A DNA stretch of 64,000 nt from Sodiomyces alkalinus F11 (taxonomy: Eukaryota > Ascomycota > Sordariomycetes > Glomerellales > Plectosphaerellaceae), in assembly GCF_003711515.1 (NCBI RefSeq), contig NW_021167081.1, positions 1,290,236 to 1,354,235 of the forward strand, read 5' to 3'. Shown in pieces: positions 22,199-32,699 of this stretch. The translations under genes were made by a program, and so were the position numbers. Position 1 is the stretch's first letter. Every line of letters starts with the position of its first letter. Below the pieces are notes generated by a model. That model was not told the DNA's origin, did no database searches, and saw only the letters and a list, made by a program, of their open reading frames with translations.

Positions 22199-24625
22199 AT
22201 GGCAGATGGTCACCCATACTTCGAGCAGTCTGTTCGAGATCTCTACATCAGCTCTCTTATATCGCCCAAAGAAACCACCTCCCGCAGCAACCTATCTCTA
22301 GCGACATCCTCCCTCTTCTCCCGATTTCAACTCCAGAACCACCACCCTACACATTCAGGCCACGAGGCTGCCAACGTACGAGGCATGTTCTCTCAAAACC
22401 ACCAACAGGGCCACTCTTCCCGCTTAAATGGTGGTGGCCTGGGCGGCCAGCGCATCCCTCTGCCCTTCAACTACCAGCAGGGGCAGCATCACCAACAGTC
22501 CCACCTTCAGCACCACCAGTCCGTCCAGCAAGACCACACCGGACATAATGGCAACGGCGGTGCCGTAGGCCATCATTCGAACTACTCGTCGGGCGTGCTG
22601 TCGAATGCGACCCCGTTCACCCCTTCCGGTCTCCAGAACGGCCACGTGGGGACGTCCACTACGACAAGGGGTGGCCAGGCCCAACCCATCAACGAACACT
22701 GGGCGGAACAGCTGCGACTGCATAAGGAGGCGGAACGGGCACATGCGGCCATGACCGAACAGGCCCAGCCTCACTACTATGCTCGGCTGAAAGCTTCCGA
22801 AAACAAGGGCATCAGTTACCCCTCCCCCGCAGGCAAAGCCTCGTCCGGCGATTCGGACACGGATGATAGGAGACGCCCGTACAGCGTCGACAGGGCGAGA
22901 AACCATCAGGCGTGGCACAACCTGGACATGAGCGGCCAGGGACTGCGCAATTTGACCCCCGCCCTGTTTGCCTACTCCTTCCTGAGCGAGTTGTACATCG
23001 CATCCAACAAGCTGACGCACCTTCCGGCGTCTATCGGCCAGCTTCGCCAGCTGCGTCACCTCGAGGCCTCCTACAACCAGATCACCGAGCTGCCGCCCGA
23101 GCTCGGCATGTGCACGTACCTGAAAGAACTCCTCCTCTTCAACAATAACATCCGGACACTCCCCTATGAGCTGGGCTCGCTGCATCTTCTTGAGCAGCTC
23201 GGCATCGAAGGGAACCCTCTCAGCCCAGATCTCAAACAGGAAATCGTGGAGAGGGGAACCAAGAGCCTTATCAATCTTCTGAAGGAACAGTCACCTGGTA
23301 TGGCTGCCCTTGCATCCTTCTCTCTCTCTCTCTTTCTTTTTTTTCTTCTTTTTTTTTTGCAATGTTTGTTGCTGACCCCTACTCTTCATCTAGTCCCTCC
23401 TCCTCCGGCCCCCCGAAAGTTCATCACTGTTCAAGAGGACGTCTCTGCGAGCTTGGAGCGGATCAAGGTCTTTTCCTGGAACGTTCTCTGCGACAAGTAT
23501 GCCACCCCTCAGACATACGGTTATACTCCCACAGGTGCCTTGAGTTGGGAATATCGCAAGGAGTGCGTCATGGAGGAGCTCCGGGACAAGGACGCCGACT
23601 TCCTCTGCCTGCAAGAGATTTCGACCGAGTCATTCAAGGAAGAGCTCAGCCCAGCCTTGGCTCAAATGGACTATAAGGGTGTGCACTGGCCCAAGACACG
23701 AGCGAAGACCATGGGCGAAAAGGACGCTCTTGGTGTTGACGGTTGCGCCACATTCTTCAAGGCGAGCAAGTACATCCTACTGGACAAGCAGGTCATCGAA
23801 TTCGCCGCCATCGCGATCAACAGGCCGGACATGAAGAACCAGCACGACGTGTTTAACCGGGTCATGCCCAAGGACAACATCGCAGTCGTCTGCTTCCTAG
23901 AAAGCCGCGCCACGGGCGCACGCGTCATTCTGGTCAACGGGCACCTTGCTTGGGAATCCGTTCTCGCGGACGTCAAGGTGATCCAGACGGGCATTCTTAT
24001 GGAGCAGATTGCCAAGTATGCGGAGCGATGGGTGCGCTGGCCTGCGGTCAAGGACAAGAGACTGTTTTCGTTCTCGACACCGATGAAAGAGGGCGACGAG
24101 GCGACTCGTCCGGCGACGCCACAAGAGCCTGCGCCGAGCCAAGAATACAGGAATAACACCGACATTCCGCTCCTAATATGCGGCGATCTCAACTCGACTG
24201 TCGACAGTTCGGTCTACGAGCTTCTGTCTCAGGGCCGGGTACCTCCGGATCATCTGGAACTGGCCAAGTTCCAGTATGGCAGCTTCACGAGGGACGGCAT
24301 CGAGCACCCGTTCAGTCTACGCGACGCCTACGCCCACCTCCAGGGAACACCGGACGAGCTCCCTTTCACCAATTACACGCCCGGTTTCGTCGATGTCATC
24401 GACTACCTGTGGTACTCGACCAATACGCTCGAGGTGGTGGACTTGCTGGGACCTCCCGACGCGGAGTGCCTCAAGCGGGTTCCGGCATTTCCCAATTACC
24501 ACTTCCCGTCGGACCACATACAGATCATGGCGGAGTTTGTCATCAAGGCGCGTAAGGAGAAGAAGGTGCTACCGGAGCCGGATTTCGGGACAGGAAGCGG
24601 CGGAGGCGACAAATCGGGCCGGTGA
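22199..24625 (+). CDS. ccr4: CCR4 mRNA deadenylase (leucine-rich repeat plus EEP nuclease)
   Basis: Catalytic poly(A) nuclease of the CCR4-NOT complex, acting on cytoplasmic mRNA tails. The N-terminal 190 residues are rich in Gln, His and Asn, followed by a region ending near 240, then leucine-rich repeats (about 240-345: SELYIASNKLTHLPASIGQL and the following repeats) that bind the NOT scaffold. The endonuclease/exonuclease/phosphatase domain follows, with CLQEIS (catalytic Glu), LVNGHLAW, GDLNS and a final SDHI. A 96-nt intron (23298-23393; GTATGG...CTAG with a long pyrimidine run) joins Ser-Pro to Val-Pro-Pro between the two domains; spliced length is 776 residues. Because the intron is a multiple of three without stops, the unspliced frame is also open. 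The first 35 residues lack the usual Gln-rich character, so an intron near the start remains possible. Confidence 0.92.
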   Translation: MADGHPYFEQSVRDLYISSLISPKETTSRSNLSLATSSLFSRFQLQNHHPTHSGHEAANVRGMFSQNHQQGHSSRLNGGGLGGQRIPLPFNYQQGQHHQQSHLQHHQSVQQDHTGHNGNGGAVGHHSNYSSGVLSNATPFTPSGLQNGHVGTSTTTRGGQAQPINEHWAEQLRLHKEAERAHAAMTEQAQPHYYARLKASENKGISYPSPAGKASSGDSDTDDRRRPYSVDRARNHQAWHNLDMSGQGLRNLTPALFAYSFLSELYIASNKLTHLPASIGQLRQLRHLEASYNQITELPPELGMCTYLKELLLFNNNIRTLPYELGSLHLLEQLGIEGNPLSPDLKQEIVERGTKSLINLLKEQSPGMAALASFSLSLFLFFLLFFLQCLLLTPTLHLVPPPPAPRKFITVQEDVSASLERIKVFSWNVLCDKYATPQTYGYTPTGALSWEYRKECVMEELRDKDADFLCLQEISTESFKEELSPALAQMDYKGVHWPKTRAKTMGEKDALGVDGCATFFKASKYILLDKQVIEFAAIAINRPDMKNQHDVFNRVMPKDNIAVVCFLESRATGARVILVNGHLAWESVLADVKVIQTGILMEQIAKYAERWVRWPAVKDKRLFSFSTPMKEGDEATRPATPQEPAPSQEYRNNTDIPLLICGDLNSTVDSSVYELLSQGRVPPDHLELAKFQYGSFTRDGIEHPFSLRDAYAHLQGTPDELPFTNYTPGFVDVIDYLWYSTNTLEVVDLLGPPDAECLKRVPAFPNYHFPSDHIQIMAEFVIKARKEKKVLPEPDFGTGSGGGDKSGR
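23298..23393 (+). other. Stop-free 96-nt intron in CCR4
   Basis: The donor is GTATGG and the acceptor is TCATCTAG, after a long T/C run (about 23318-23358). Its length is exactly 32 codons with no in-frame stop. If retained it would insert a very hydrophobic Leu/Phe/Ser stretch between the leucine-rich repeats and the nuclease domain. Splicing restores a smooth Pro-rich linker that reads like other CCR4 proteins. Confidence 0.85.
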
Positions 24626-25708
24626 AACAATCAAGCTGGGCAGGTTTTAACTGTGGTTGCGATATCAACGACTTTTTTTTGGGTTGATGATGCGATGCGG
24701 TAGGACGGTTCCGGCGCTTTCGGGACGTTCAACTTTTGGTTGGTTCGGGAACGAAACGTGTGTTGGAGTTCAGGATTTGTTGCTCAATGCTTTCCCCCCC
24801 CTTCTCTTTCTCTTTTCTGATTTTTTTTGATGCAAGGCTTGCGACGCTTGTCTCTCGGTAGGGTGCGGGTGATGAGGAAGGATACGATGGGAAAGCGGCA
24901 GTTGTGTTTATCCGCGTCACGGTCAACACCCGATCTTGTGGTGTCTCCGGATTAGAGTCAAGGGGTTTCCATTGATTCCTCCCCATCACTTCCGAGCATG
25001 ACGATGCCAAGGCTCTATGATCCTAAGTTCTACTTGGTGAGATTCGGTTAACGGAAGGGGTCTAGACGATTGGGACAGGAAGGATAAACAACAAGGGGGG
25101 TGGAGGGCGATCGCGTGTCGCTTTGTAGATAGCAAAGTGCTTTTACATATCGGCCGACCAACCTACTATGATTCTTCGTTTCTTTCGTCCTTCATTCTTG
25201 GTTTCGTATTATATTATTTTTAGTTGATGGATTGCTTCTTCGGACCACTGTCGCTCCTTGTTTGTTGCAATATTTACAGCAGGCAGAGAGCGTGGGATAC
25301 CCAGCGACAGCGTACAAGTAGCTCTAAAGCCTTTACTATGACTGCATATGATAAAAGTAAATTGTTTCCCGTGGTGTTCTAGTTCCATCTGATGGCTTTC
25401 TCACTCACAAGAGGTGCTTCTTTCAGCTACGTGCCAGTGTGCCAGTGTGCCAGTGGAAGCCAGACTGGTGTCTGAAACCAGCTTCTGCATATCCATATTT
25501 GACCTTGCCGAGCTGGAAAGTTCTATTGTTACGCGTCTGTGAGTATGTTGGAACAGCTACCTTGGAGCGCCCATGCTATATGGATACATCTGGCAGTGTC
25601 TCGTTCTTTTACCAAAGTCTCATTAAATCTATAATGTTTCCAAGGAGTGGGATGGCATTATATAAGGCTACAACTATAAGACTCCTCAGATGGTATAAGC
25701 TAAATAGA

Positions 25709-25749
<41 letters not shown>

Positions 25750-25812
25750 TTCTCCCGCAGCATTTACTCGCACAAAGGCAAACACACAGACGATGGCCGC
25801 TATAGAACCACC
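24626..25812. other. Intergenic region with a 40-base C homopolymer
   Basis: The 3' flank of CCR4 is followed by A/T-rich sequence. Three short CCAGTGTG units occur at about 25433-25453. An uninterrupted run of 40 C lies at 25710-25749. No gene is seen. Confidence 0.55.
25710..25749. repeat. Poly-C (40 bases) homopolymer
   Basis: An uninterrupted run of 40 cytosines about 60 bases upstream of the ATG at 25813. Homopolymers of this length are unstable both in vivo and in sequencing, so the exact count may be unreliable. Confidence 0.95.
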
Positions 25813-26679
25813 ATGGTGAACCATCCATACACAATTTGGGACATCTTTACCCCCTTGGCTCCAGCTTGGAGTCGGCGCTTCGACGATTTTCTCCGAGGCA
25901 GATACCCCGAACACCCCGGGACAGTCTGCCGGTGGTTACGTTCCATCTTAAGGGATCGAGGGCTCGGGCATCTCATAAGAAGCGATGACTCCTATTATGA
26001 CGGGCGTCCTGAGCTTCCAGACTGGCAATCTTATACCAAGGAAGACATGGGTCGATTCTGGGATTCCTGGATGACGTGTTCCCTCCCGAAAGATCGGGAG
26101 CAACTCGTGTTGGATGACATGTGGCTATGCCTACAGGTATTTGAATTCGTTCTGCACTTTCCTTCGTTTTAACTCTTGTTTAGCTGGGGAGGTTTTCATG
26201 GTCTGACACGGCGTTGTTCTCTAAGGTTTGGAAAGCCCGCCGTGAACGCGATAGAGAGGTGAGTCGAGGAAGAAGAGGTGTGGGTGTGGAGGAGGGGGGG
26301 ATATAATGATAAGAAAGCGAATGGCGGCGCTGATCGGATCCTCATCTTATAGCTCCTCCATCTCTACCTTTGTGTGACGAACTTGGTGGTCGTGGGGATC
26401 CTGGTTTGCCTGGACATTGATCCCAGAAGCGAGTGGCTGACGACGTTGCGCGTTCTTGTCTTGACAAACGGCGCACCCTGGGCATTCTGGGAACTCTTCA
26501 TACGGCCGTTCCTGGACTTGTGCCTGCACCTCCATCGGACAGTGGAAGTGGAAGTAGTGGTGGACTGGGAGGGACTCTGGGAACTCTGGGATGACATATT
26601 GTTTCTCGCGTTCGCGATTGCGGTCTTCATCTGGAACCCACGCATACGTTACGGGAACCAACGTAGGATCATCGCCTAG
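25813..26679 (+). CDS. Hypothetical protein with hydrophobic C-terminal half, three exons
   Basis: I do not recognise this protein. Three exons join in phase 0: 25813-26136, 26226-26258 (33 nt) and 26353-26679, giving 227 residues. The introns have GTATTT/CTAAG and GTGAGT/TTATAG ends. The N-terminal half is soluble-looking and Trp/Arg/Asp-rich, with a SWMTCSLPKDREQLVLDD stretch. The C-terminal half has a hydrophobic segment (TNLVVVGILVCL) near residue 130 and another (ILFLAFAIAVFIW) near residue 205, so two membrane passes are possible. It reads like a lineage-specific membrane protein. Support comes from the three consistent joins and the uninterrupted frame; no homologue comes to mind, and it lies just downstream of a poly-C tract, so it could also be spurious. 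Confidence 0.45.
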
Positions 26680-27309
26680 ATAAGACGTAGGTATTGGTAA
26701 CTGCAGCCAAGGTGACATCCACATGATGTCGGGGGTTTTTTTTTCTCTCTCTTTTTTCCTCTTTTTCTTTTTTCCTTTTCTTTTTGAACTGGTAGGGGCT
26801 TCTACGGAGCCAGAGATGGCGCCGGTTAGGGGAGATAGAGAAGCGTATGAGACGAAAGAGAAACGTGAACAGCCGAGTCCCAGTCTCCGTAGAGGAGTGG
26901 TTTAACTAGGAGGAGCGTTGCTATGCATGTCGCATGCCATGGGGGACGGCCAAAGGCGTCTGGACAGGGCGGGACGGATAGGTCGGAGGAAGAAAAGAAT
27001 GAAGCTCACTGCAGGGTTGTCAGCACCATCTGCTGCTCCTTGTTCTGGCTCCTCACCTGGCCCCGGAGCTGCGTGCCCCCTGTCCAGAGCTGAACCGTCC
27101 CCTGCGTTGACGAATTCGTTCCCGAAGAACGCAGTACATGCGAAGGCGGGCCTGGGTAGCAGATATCGGCATCTGCCGGAGCCGCAGGTCTCTTACTCAA
27201 AAGAGCACAGACAGGCAAAGGCCTGCGCCTCTGAACCGAGAGCTCGATGGCTACCTCCTCATCACCGCCCAATTTTCCATTTTCAAGAGAAGCCCCACTG
27301 GTCCTCTCT
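26680..27309. other. Intergenic region between convergent genes
   Basis: Short gap with a T/C-rich stretch at 26730-26785. It holds the 3' flanks of the preceding (+) and following (-) genes, and no coding signal is seen. Confidence 0.5.
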
Positions 27310-28656
27310 CTAATCATACTCAGCAAGGTAACCTTGGAGCTTCCAGAGCAAGAGCTGTAAGGGGATCGTCCGCCTCCTCCCAAGGACTAGCAGTGGGTTA
27401 TGCCTGAAAAGCGGTGTCTTCAAAAGAATCGCTAAGTGGTCCTCACCCAACAGGCGGTCGAGGTTGTAGACGGGGAGTTTCTTCTCGTATTTGGCATCTG
27501 GAATATCCAGGGTTGCCAGTTGGTCTGGTGAGCCATCGTCCCTTGGGCCTTTCCCCCCCGCGGCGGACCCCCCTGTCGTAGTAGCGTCTTGCGTCTCATC
27601 TGACTGTGAGCGCCAGAGAACGCAGCCACGGTGGATCAAGTCCCGGTTGATGGCGTCCCAGCTGGAGCAAGGTGTCAGGTAGGATCTCTCATCGCTGCTA
27701 CACAGCCCGGCGAAATACTCGAGCTGTTGGACGACCTGACGGCGCATGTTCTCCAGGACGACGAGGTGCATGTCGCGTCTCCAGACGAGACGCGGAATAA
27801 TCCCGCTGCGTTTTAGGTTCGATCTCCGGACGATCATGGCGATGTGTTGCCCTCCCAGCGTGGACTCCTGGCGACTGGCACCGATAAGTTTCAACGCGTC
27901 CATTCGGGCAATTGCGTAGCCCCGCGGCGCCTTGGATACGGCGTGATTCTGCTCTCTCGGGGATACCTCAACGTTGCGTTCCACGGGGGATGGCGAAGGG
28001 CGGTCTCTCTCTGTTTGTGCCCCGGTTTCGGACGGATCCTCATGGGAAGTAGGCTCTGTTAAATCGCCCGGTATCCACCATGGATCACCCGTGGCCGGGT
28101 TTGCGACGACGTCAAACTCTTGCAAGAAGTATCGGGGCATTCCGACGTGGGTGATGGGGCAAGACCGCCACGGGGTTGCGAGTGCGTGTGCTGATGCGAC
28201 AAATCAATATTGACGCTCGACAGAGAAGTGTGACTATGGTTGAATGTTCTCGGAAATGGTTAAGGAAGACGAACCGTACGGGTTCAAGAACAGTTTCTTG
28301 CGAAAACGACCACCGTCCTTCCCCTTGGTCTGTTTTGGTTTTGCCTTGGGCGTCTTGAAGCGCTCCTTGGCTTCCATCCAAGCGGGATCCATGACAGGAG
28401 AGATAGGGAGGTCGCCAACGGGGGTAGAGACGGTTTTTGTGTTTGAGTGGAGCTCGAGTTGGTTGCCATGTTCGTCGTCTTTGAGAGACTGGTTGATCCT
28501 GGCTGCTAGTTCAGCTCTTCGGTGCCCTCTGGCCTGGTTGTGGGCGTCGCCGTGTTGAATGCTGATAGCTCGGCATTGACATGGCTGGAGAGTAGTGCCC
28601 AGGCCTGGGACGGTCGTACGAAGTCGAGCACTTATCCTCATGGCTGTCTTAGGCAT
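27310..28656 (-). CDS. Conserved putative mitochondrial protein, function unknown
   Basis: Two exons, 28656-28275 and 28190-27310, are separated by an 84-nt intron with GTTCGT and CATCAG ends. Together they give about 420 residues (415 if the second ATG at 28641 is used). The N-terminus has the arginine-rich, acid-free look of a mitochondrial presequence (MRISARLRTTVPGLG). The splice join creates a well-formed block, FLNPYAHALATPWRSCPIT followed by GMPRYFLQEFDVVANPATGDPWWIPGDL-like sequence, and the C-terminal half is dense in Trp, Arg and Leu. The NPYALALATP-type block followed by FFLQ-F and HP-TG-PWW is one I associate with a fungal mitochondrial protein family, but I cannot give a function. 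The gene is head-to-head with clpP, 417 bp between start codons. Confidence 0.65.
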
Positions 28657-29073
28657 GCATGCTCCCATACATGCAGCTTGCTGGAGGTCGTAAAAGCAGG
28701 AGTATGGCACGGGAAGGGCGAGGGAGAACAATGCTGGAAAGGGAAAGGGGGTTCAGGGTTTGACGACGGACCTCGACGCCTCGTTCCCACTCGGAGCTGT
28801 CGCGCTGCAGGTACGTACCTATACGTACCCTGAAGCTCCTTCAAAGTGGGGATCCCCGTCCCCCAGAGACGTTGGCATGCGCTTTCTGTCGAGTGGCTTT
28901 AGCGTGTTTTCCTCAGGTACATACCTTACGTTAGGCTACATGTACACCGTGCAGGCGTCATAACTGTGGCGCAGCTGTGGCGTGAAGCTTGCAAACTCCC
29001 CAAAGTTGCTACGACCTTCAATCGCAGCAGTGTCAGCCCCCCCCCTTGTGCTGCCTCTTCCTCTTGCGCAACC
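28657..29073. promoter_or_regulatory. Shared divergent promoter of two putative mitochondrial genes
   Basis: These 417 bases lie between the start codons of the unknown mitochondrial protein (-) and clpP (+). The sequence contains GTACGTACCTATACGTACC and ACATACCTTACG words like those in other intergenic gaps here. An in-frame ATG for ClpP at 28966 upstream of the chosen start is possible but would add a poor N-terminus. A bidirectional promoter is inferred from arrangement alone. Confidence 0.45.
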
Positions 29074-30214
29074 ATGAATCGTCAACGCTCTCTGACAAGA
29101 GTGCTGGGGAGAACCAGATGTCTCCCCAGGCAGTCGATCCGGACAATTTCCCACTTCCCCGGCTTTCCTGGCGGTCCCGGACCACAGCATCCGACTGCTT
29201 CCATTCCGATGCCATTTATCACTGAGGTCTCGGTTCGTCTTGATTTCCAAATCCCTCTGTGTCCTTTTTCTTGTTTGCATTCTGCTCGTATACTAACGAG
29301 ATGCTGCGCAGTCTAGCGGCTGGAGGACATGTTAGTACAGATCACACGAGGCGATAATTATATCCCGTCCGATGCACATGGCTGACAATTGAACGATGCG
29401 CCCAGACGACATCTTCTCCAAACTTCTCCAGGTAGACCGCCTTGGCCATCCGTACCCTGAATCTGCGCTGTCGTCTCCTGGGAGCGCGGCTGTGAGGTCC
29501 CAGACACTGACGGGTGTTTCCAGGAGAGAATTGTTTGTCTCAATGGTGCCATCGACGACACAGTATCCGCGTCCATAGTGGCACAGCTGCTATGGCTGGA
29601 ATCTGACGGGCCGGAGAAGCCCATCACGCTCTATATCAACTCCCCGGGAGGCTCAGTATCCTCAGGTATGCGTGCGCACAGGAACCATCAGGAACCATCA
29701 GGAACCATCAAGACGCGGGCACCCTGTTGAGTGGGGGTAGAGAAGAAGAAATAGCTGGACTGACGTGGGACATTACTGATCAGGGCTGGCCATCTACGAC
29801 ACAATGACATACATCAAGTCTCCGGTCTCGACGGTCTGCCTCGGCGCGGCGTCGTCCATGGCAGCTCTTCTCCTGACGGGAGGAGAAGCCGGAAAGCGAT
29901 ATGCGCTCCCGCACAGCTCCGTCATGATCCACCAACCGCTCGGGGGGACGCAAGGCCAGGCCTCCGACATCCTCATCTACGCCAACCAAATACAGAGAGT
30001 CCGGGCGAAGATCAACAAGATCATGCAGTACCACCTTAACAAGTCTGTCGGCCACGAAAGGTACGACATTGATCAGGTTAACGACATGATGGAGAGGGAC
30101 AAGTACTTATCGGCAGAGGAGGCTAAGGAGATTGGGGTTATCGATGAGATCCTGACCCGGAGGACAGAGAAGGATGAGAAGGAGAAGGACGATGCGCATA
30201 AAACACGACCATAG
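29074..30214 (+). CDS. clpP: Mitochondrial ATP-dependent Clp protease proteolytic subunit ClpP
   Basis: Five exons by phase and motif continuity: 29074-29226, 29312-29330 (19 nt), 29406-29431 (26 nt), 29524-29665 and 29784-30214, giving 256 residues. The N-terminus is Arg-rich and free of acidic residues, as in a mitochondrial presequence, then MPFITE leads into the ClpP core ([18 protein letters not shown]). Catalytic residues are visible: the second Ser of [11 protein letters not shown], His of [10 protein letters not shown] and Asp of [11 protein letters not shown]. ClpP forms a tetradecameric serine peptidase barrel that works with the ClpX unfoldase in the matrix. The frame ends in a short Lys/Glu-rich tail. 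The two tiny exons encode the stretch before ERIVCLNG and make naive gene prediction likely to fail here. Intron 4 carries three copies of a 10-base repeat. Confidence 0.95.
29681..29710. repeat. Three copies of GGAACCATCA in a clpP intron
   Basis: Three perfect head-to-tail copies of a 10-base unit lie within the fourth clpP intron, shortly after its GTATGC donor. Confidence 0.9.
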
Positions 30215-30508
30215 GGAAGGGGCCTATTTCCTACATAGGGGATAAATCACAATTGAATGTCGAAGCACCTTCGAACTTTCATATACGAACGAAATAGAAA
30301 TGGTCTGCACTTGATGGGGTTAGCAGAGTTGCCCTCTTGTTCTCTTGTCCTCACCAAAGCCGTTCTCACCGAGGGCGTTCAGCGGGGACCAGAGCTCCCA
30401 CCGCGACACACCGACACGACCAATCATGAAGCTCCTATTTCAATGCGGGGGGACTTTTTTGGGGGGTCGAGGACGTGGTGGGGCCATAGTGTGGGCATAG
30501 TCCCTATA
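30215..30508. other. clpP 3' flank up to the retroelement
   Basis: Downstream sequence of clpP with a G/T-rich stretch (30448-30490). TGTGGGCATAG at 30490 partly repeats the left end of the LTR that begins at 30509, so the true element boundary could lie up to about 20 bases further left. Confidence 0.5.
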
Positions 30509-30656
30509 TGTGGGCATGGGTCCCACACAAGGGTACTAGACCCACAGCATAGCTTATATACGCGGGTCAGGTGACGGGTTTACACACTATATCTTTAGCT
30601 AGCCATATATATATCCTAGATAGTTACTTAGCTAGCTATATATACACGTTCTCTAT
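30509..30656 (+). repeat. 5' long terminal repeat
   Basis: It starts TGTGGGCATGGGTCCC and ends around CTCTATATA. It matches the repeat at 38248-38395 nearly base for base. Differences are almost all transitions: the first 90 bases here keep C and G where the 3' copy has T and A, while near the right end this copy has TATATA where the 3' copy has TATGCA. Confidence 0.88.
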
Positions 30657-31439
30657 ATATATTACTATAATCTGGTAGTAACTGGTCGTTTTTACGATCG
30701 TTAAAATGCCGCGTATCGCGACACTAATCTATAATAGATACCAGCTTCTTTTCGACCTCTAAATTCCCTTTTTAAGTTATTTCCACTCCTTTATATATAG
30801 CCGGAGGGCGTGCTCTACGCTTAATACTTACTACGTTATTATCAGAACCGCGCTAAACACTATATAGAGATCACGTAAGACGATTGATAGGTAATTCGCT
30901 TCGTTTTATAATAGAATAATGCTATAAATCTAGACCTATCCGACTACGAGATCCCTTACCCGATCGAGTGGGTTAAAGGATAAGTGGCTAGTATCCATAG
31001 ACCACTTCGGACTTTTCGATATAAATTCATATAAATCTATATAAACCTCCCCTCTTCTGCTAACTAATTATAACCACCCACCCAGACTTATAACGTAACG
31101 TTAACATCTACACACACTACCCCGTATAATTCACTATATAACGCACTAATGCCCGTTACCCCGCTCGCCTAACGTATTACTACCCTTAATATCTAAGATA
31201 CACCTATTCCGCTAGCACCCTAATCCTAAGCCTAAACCATATAGATAAATTGGTTCGGTAGAATAAGCCTTCTACCTCTACTACCCCTACTATAACGCGG
31301 ATTATATAGATATCGAAACCCGCTATAAGACGATCCTCAAAGCCTCCCACCCTTACCAGACTCACCGTAACGGTTATATAATTCGGATCTATCACACAGT
31401 TAATAGACATTAAGTTCGGAACTATCGGCTAATTTGACC

Positions 31440-32640
31440 CGGGAGCCAGAGACCCAGACCGTTCGGGTATCATTACACAAGGTGGTAACCCGGTGTATAT
31501 AGATGTTTACGCGTTTGCGGATCGACTACTTGAAATTCACGCCGATAAACTACAAGCCCTCCGGGATATATGGACTTAATGCCTTAAGGGAGATGCTTTG
31601 AAATAGTACTTATATCTCCTAACCTAACCGGATAGGAAGCTACTTAAATAAGCCGATATCCAGATAGTATACGAGAAACTGATCGAAGAATTTAAGCCTG
31701 ATCGCTTAGAGGCACTCGCTTTCTGGTAGGGATCTAACTATACTATTATAGATATCGTAAAGGGTAATAGGATCGATGATTTTATATAAAAGATACCTTA
31801 TGCCGTACGCGATGCCAATATAGGTGAAGTAGGCAGACTTAACGCTATTTATAATAAAATGGATAGACTCGTTTAAACGGTAATCCTGCCGCCGGTAGAC
31901 GATACCACCCCGAACTATAGCTAGATTAGATTAAGAAGCGTAAAAATATACTCACTGCACTTGCTAGAGAGGGATATCGGCCACCTAACCGTTATAATAT
32001 AGCCGCTGCCTAATAAAATAGACTAGGCTATTCTATATTTAACTGGTTACTATATACCGGTGGATAATTCCGATAGTAACCTAATATCATGCCGACTACT
32101 ATATAAACTGGTAACTCTAATAGGTATAACACGATACCTAACACTATAACCGGACCCCGTCCCTAATAACCCACGTAAAAATAACTATTATAGGGAAGCT
32201 AGCCGTCGAATTACCGTAACTAATAGAGTAACTAGCCGAACACACGTAAGTCATAGCCTAACTACCGCTCGTAATAAAAGCTAACGGCTAAAGCTTATCA
32301 GGCTAATATAAATAAACCTAATAAATAATAGATATAATAAAACTAAATAATCGAGTATCACCCTATCGATAACGAACCACCTTAAGACATTAACTCCGAG
32401 GATATACCCGATGCCTACGATCGAGAATTTTATAAATAAGGTGATGACTAATAGCTTATTCTAGAGGACGAGGGAAGTAATAGAAATAATTATAATTATC
32501 ACGTTATACCTGTAATACTAATAGTTCCCGTGATACCTCTTAACCAGCCCTAGTACCACTATTATCGAGAATTATTCCTAAGTAATAATAAATTATATAA
32601 ACACGTTAAATAAGTCTACTAAGTCATATAAGTGCGTGAA
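31440..32640 (+). pseudogene. Degenerate gag region of the retroelement
   Basis: One frame can be followed through many TAG/TAA interruptions. It contains a segment around 31500-31720 with the leucine- and lysine-rich character of a capsid domain, then a low-complexity stretch. Near 32551-32610 is a degenerate zinc-finger-like segment in which the expected cysteines read as tyrosines, as G-to-A change would produce. It is not translatable. Confidence 0.6.
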
Positions 32641-32699
32641 ATTATAGACTCGATAGTCACTTAACCACCTATACTATAGAATAATAACGTAGAAACACG

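Noticed and set aside
30480..30510. Target-site duplication flanking the retroelement
   Set aside because: GCCA occurs left of 30490 and shortly after 38399, but it does not abut TG...CA ends in both copies, so I do not call a duplication.
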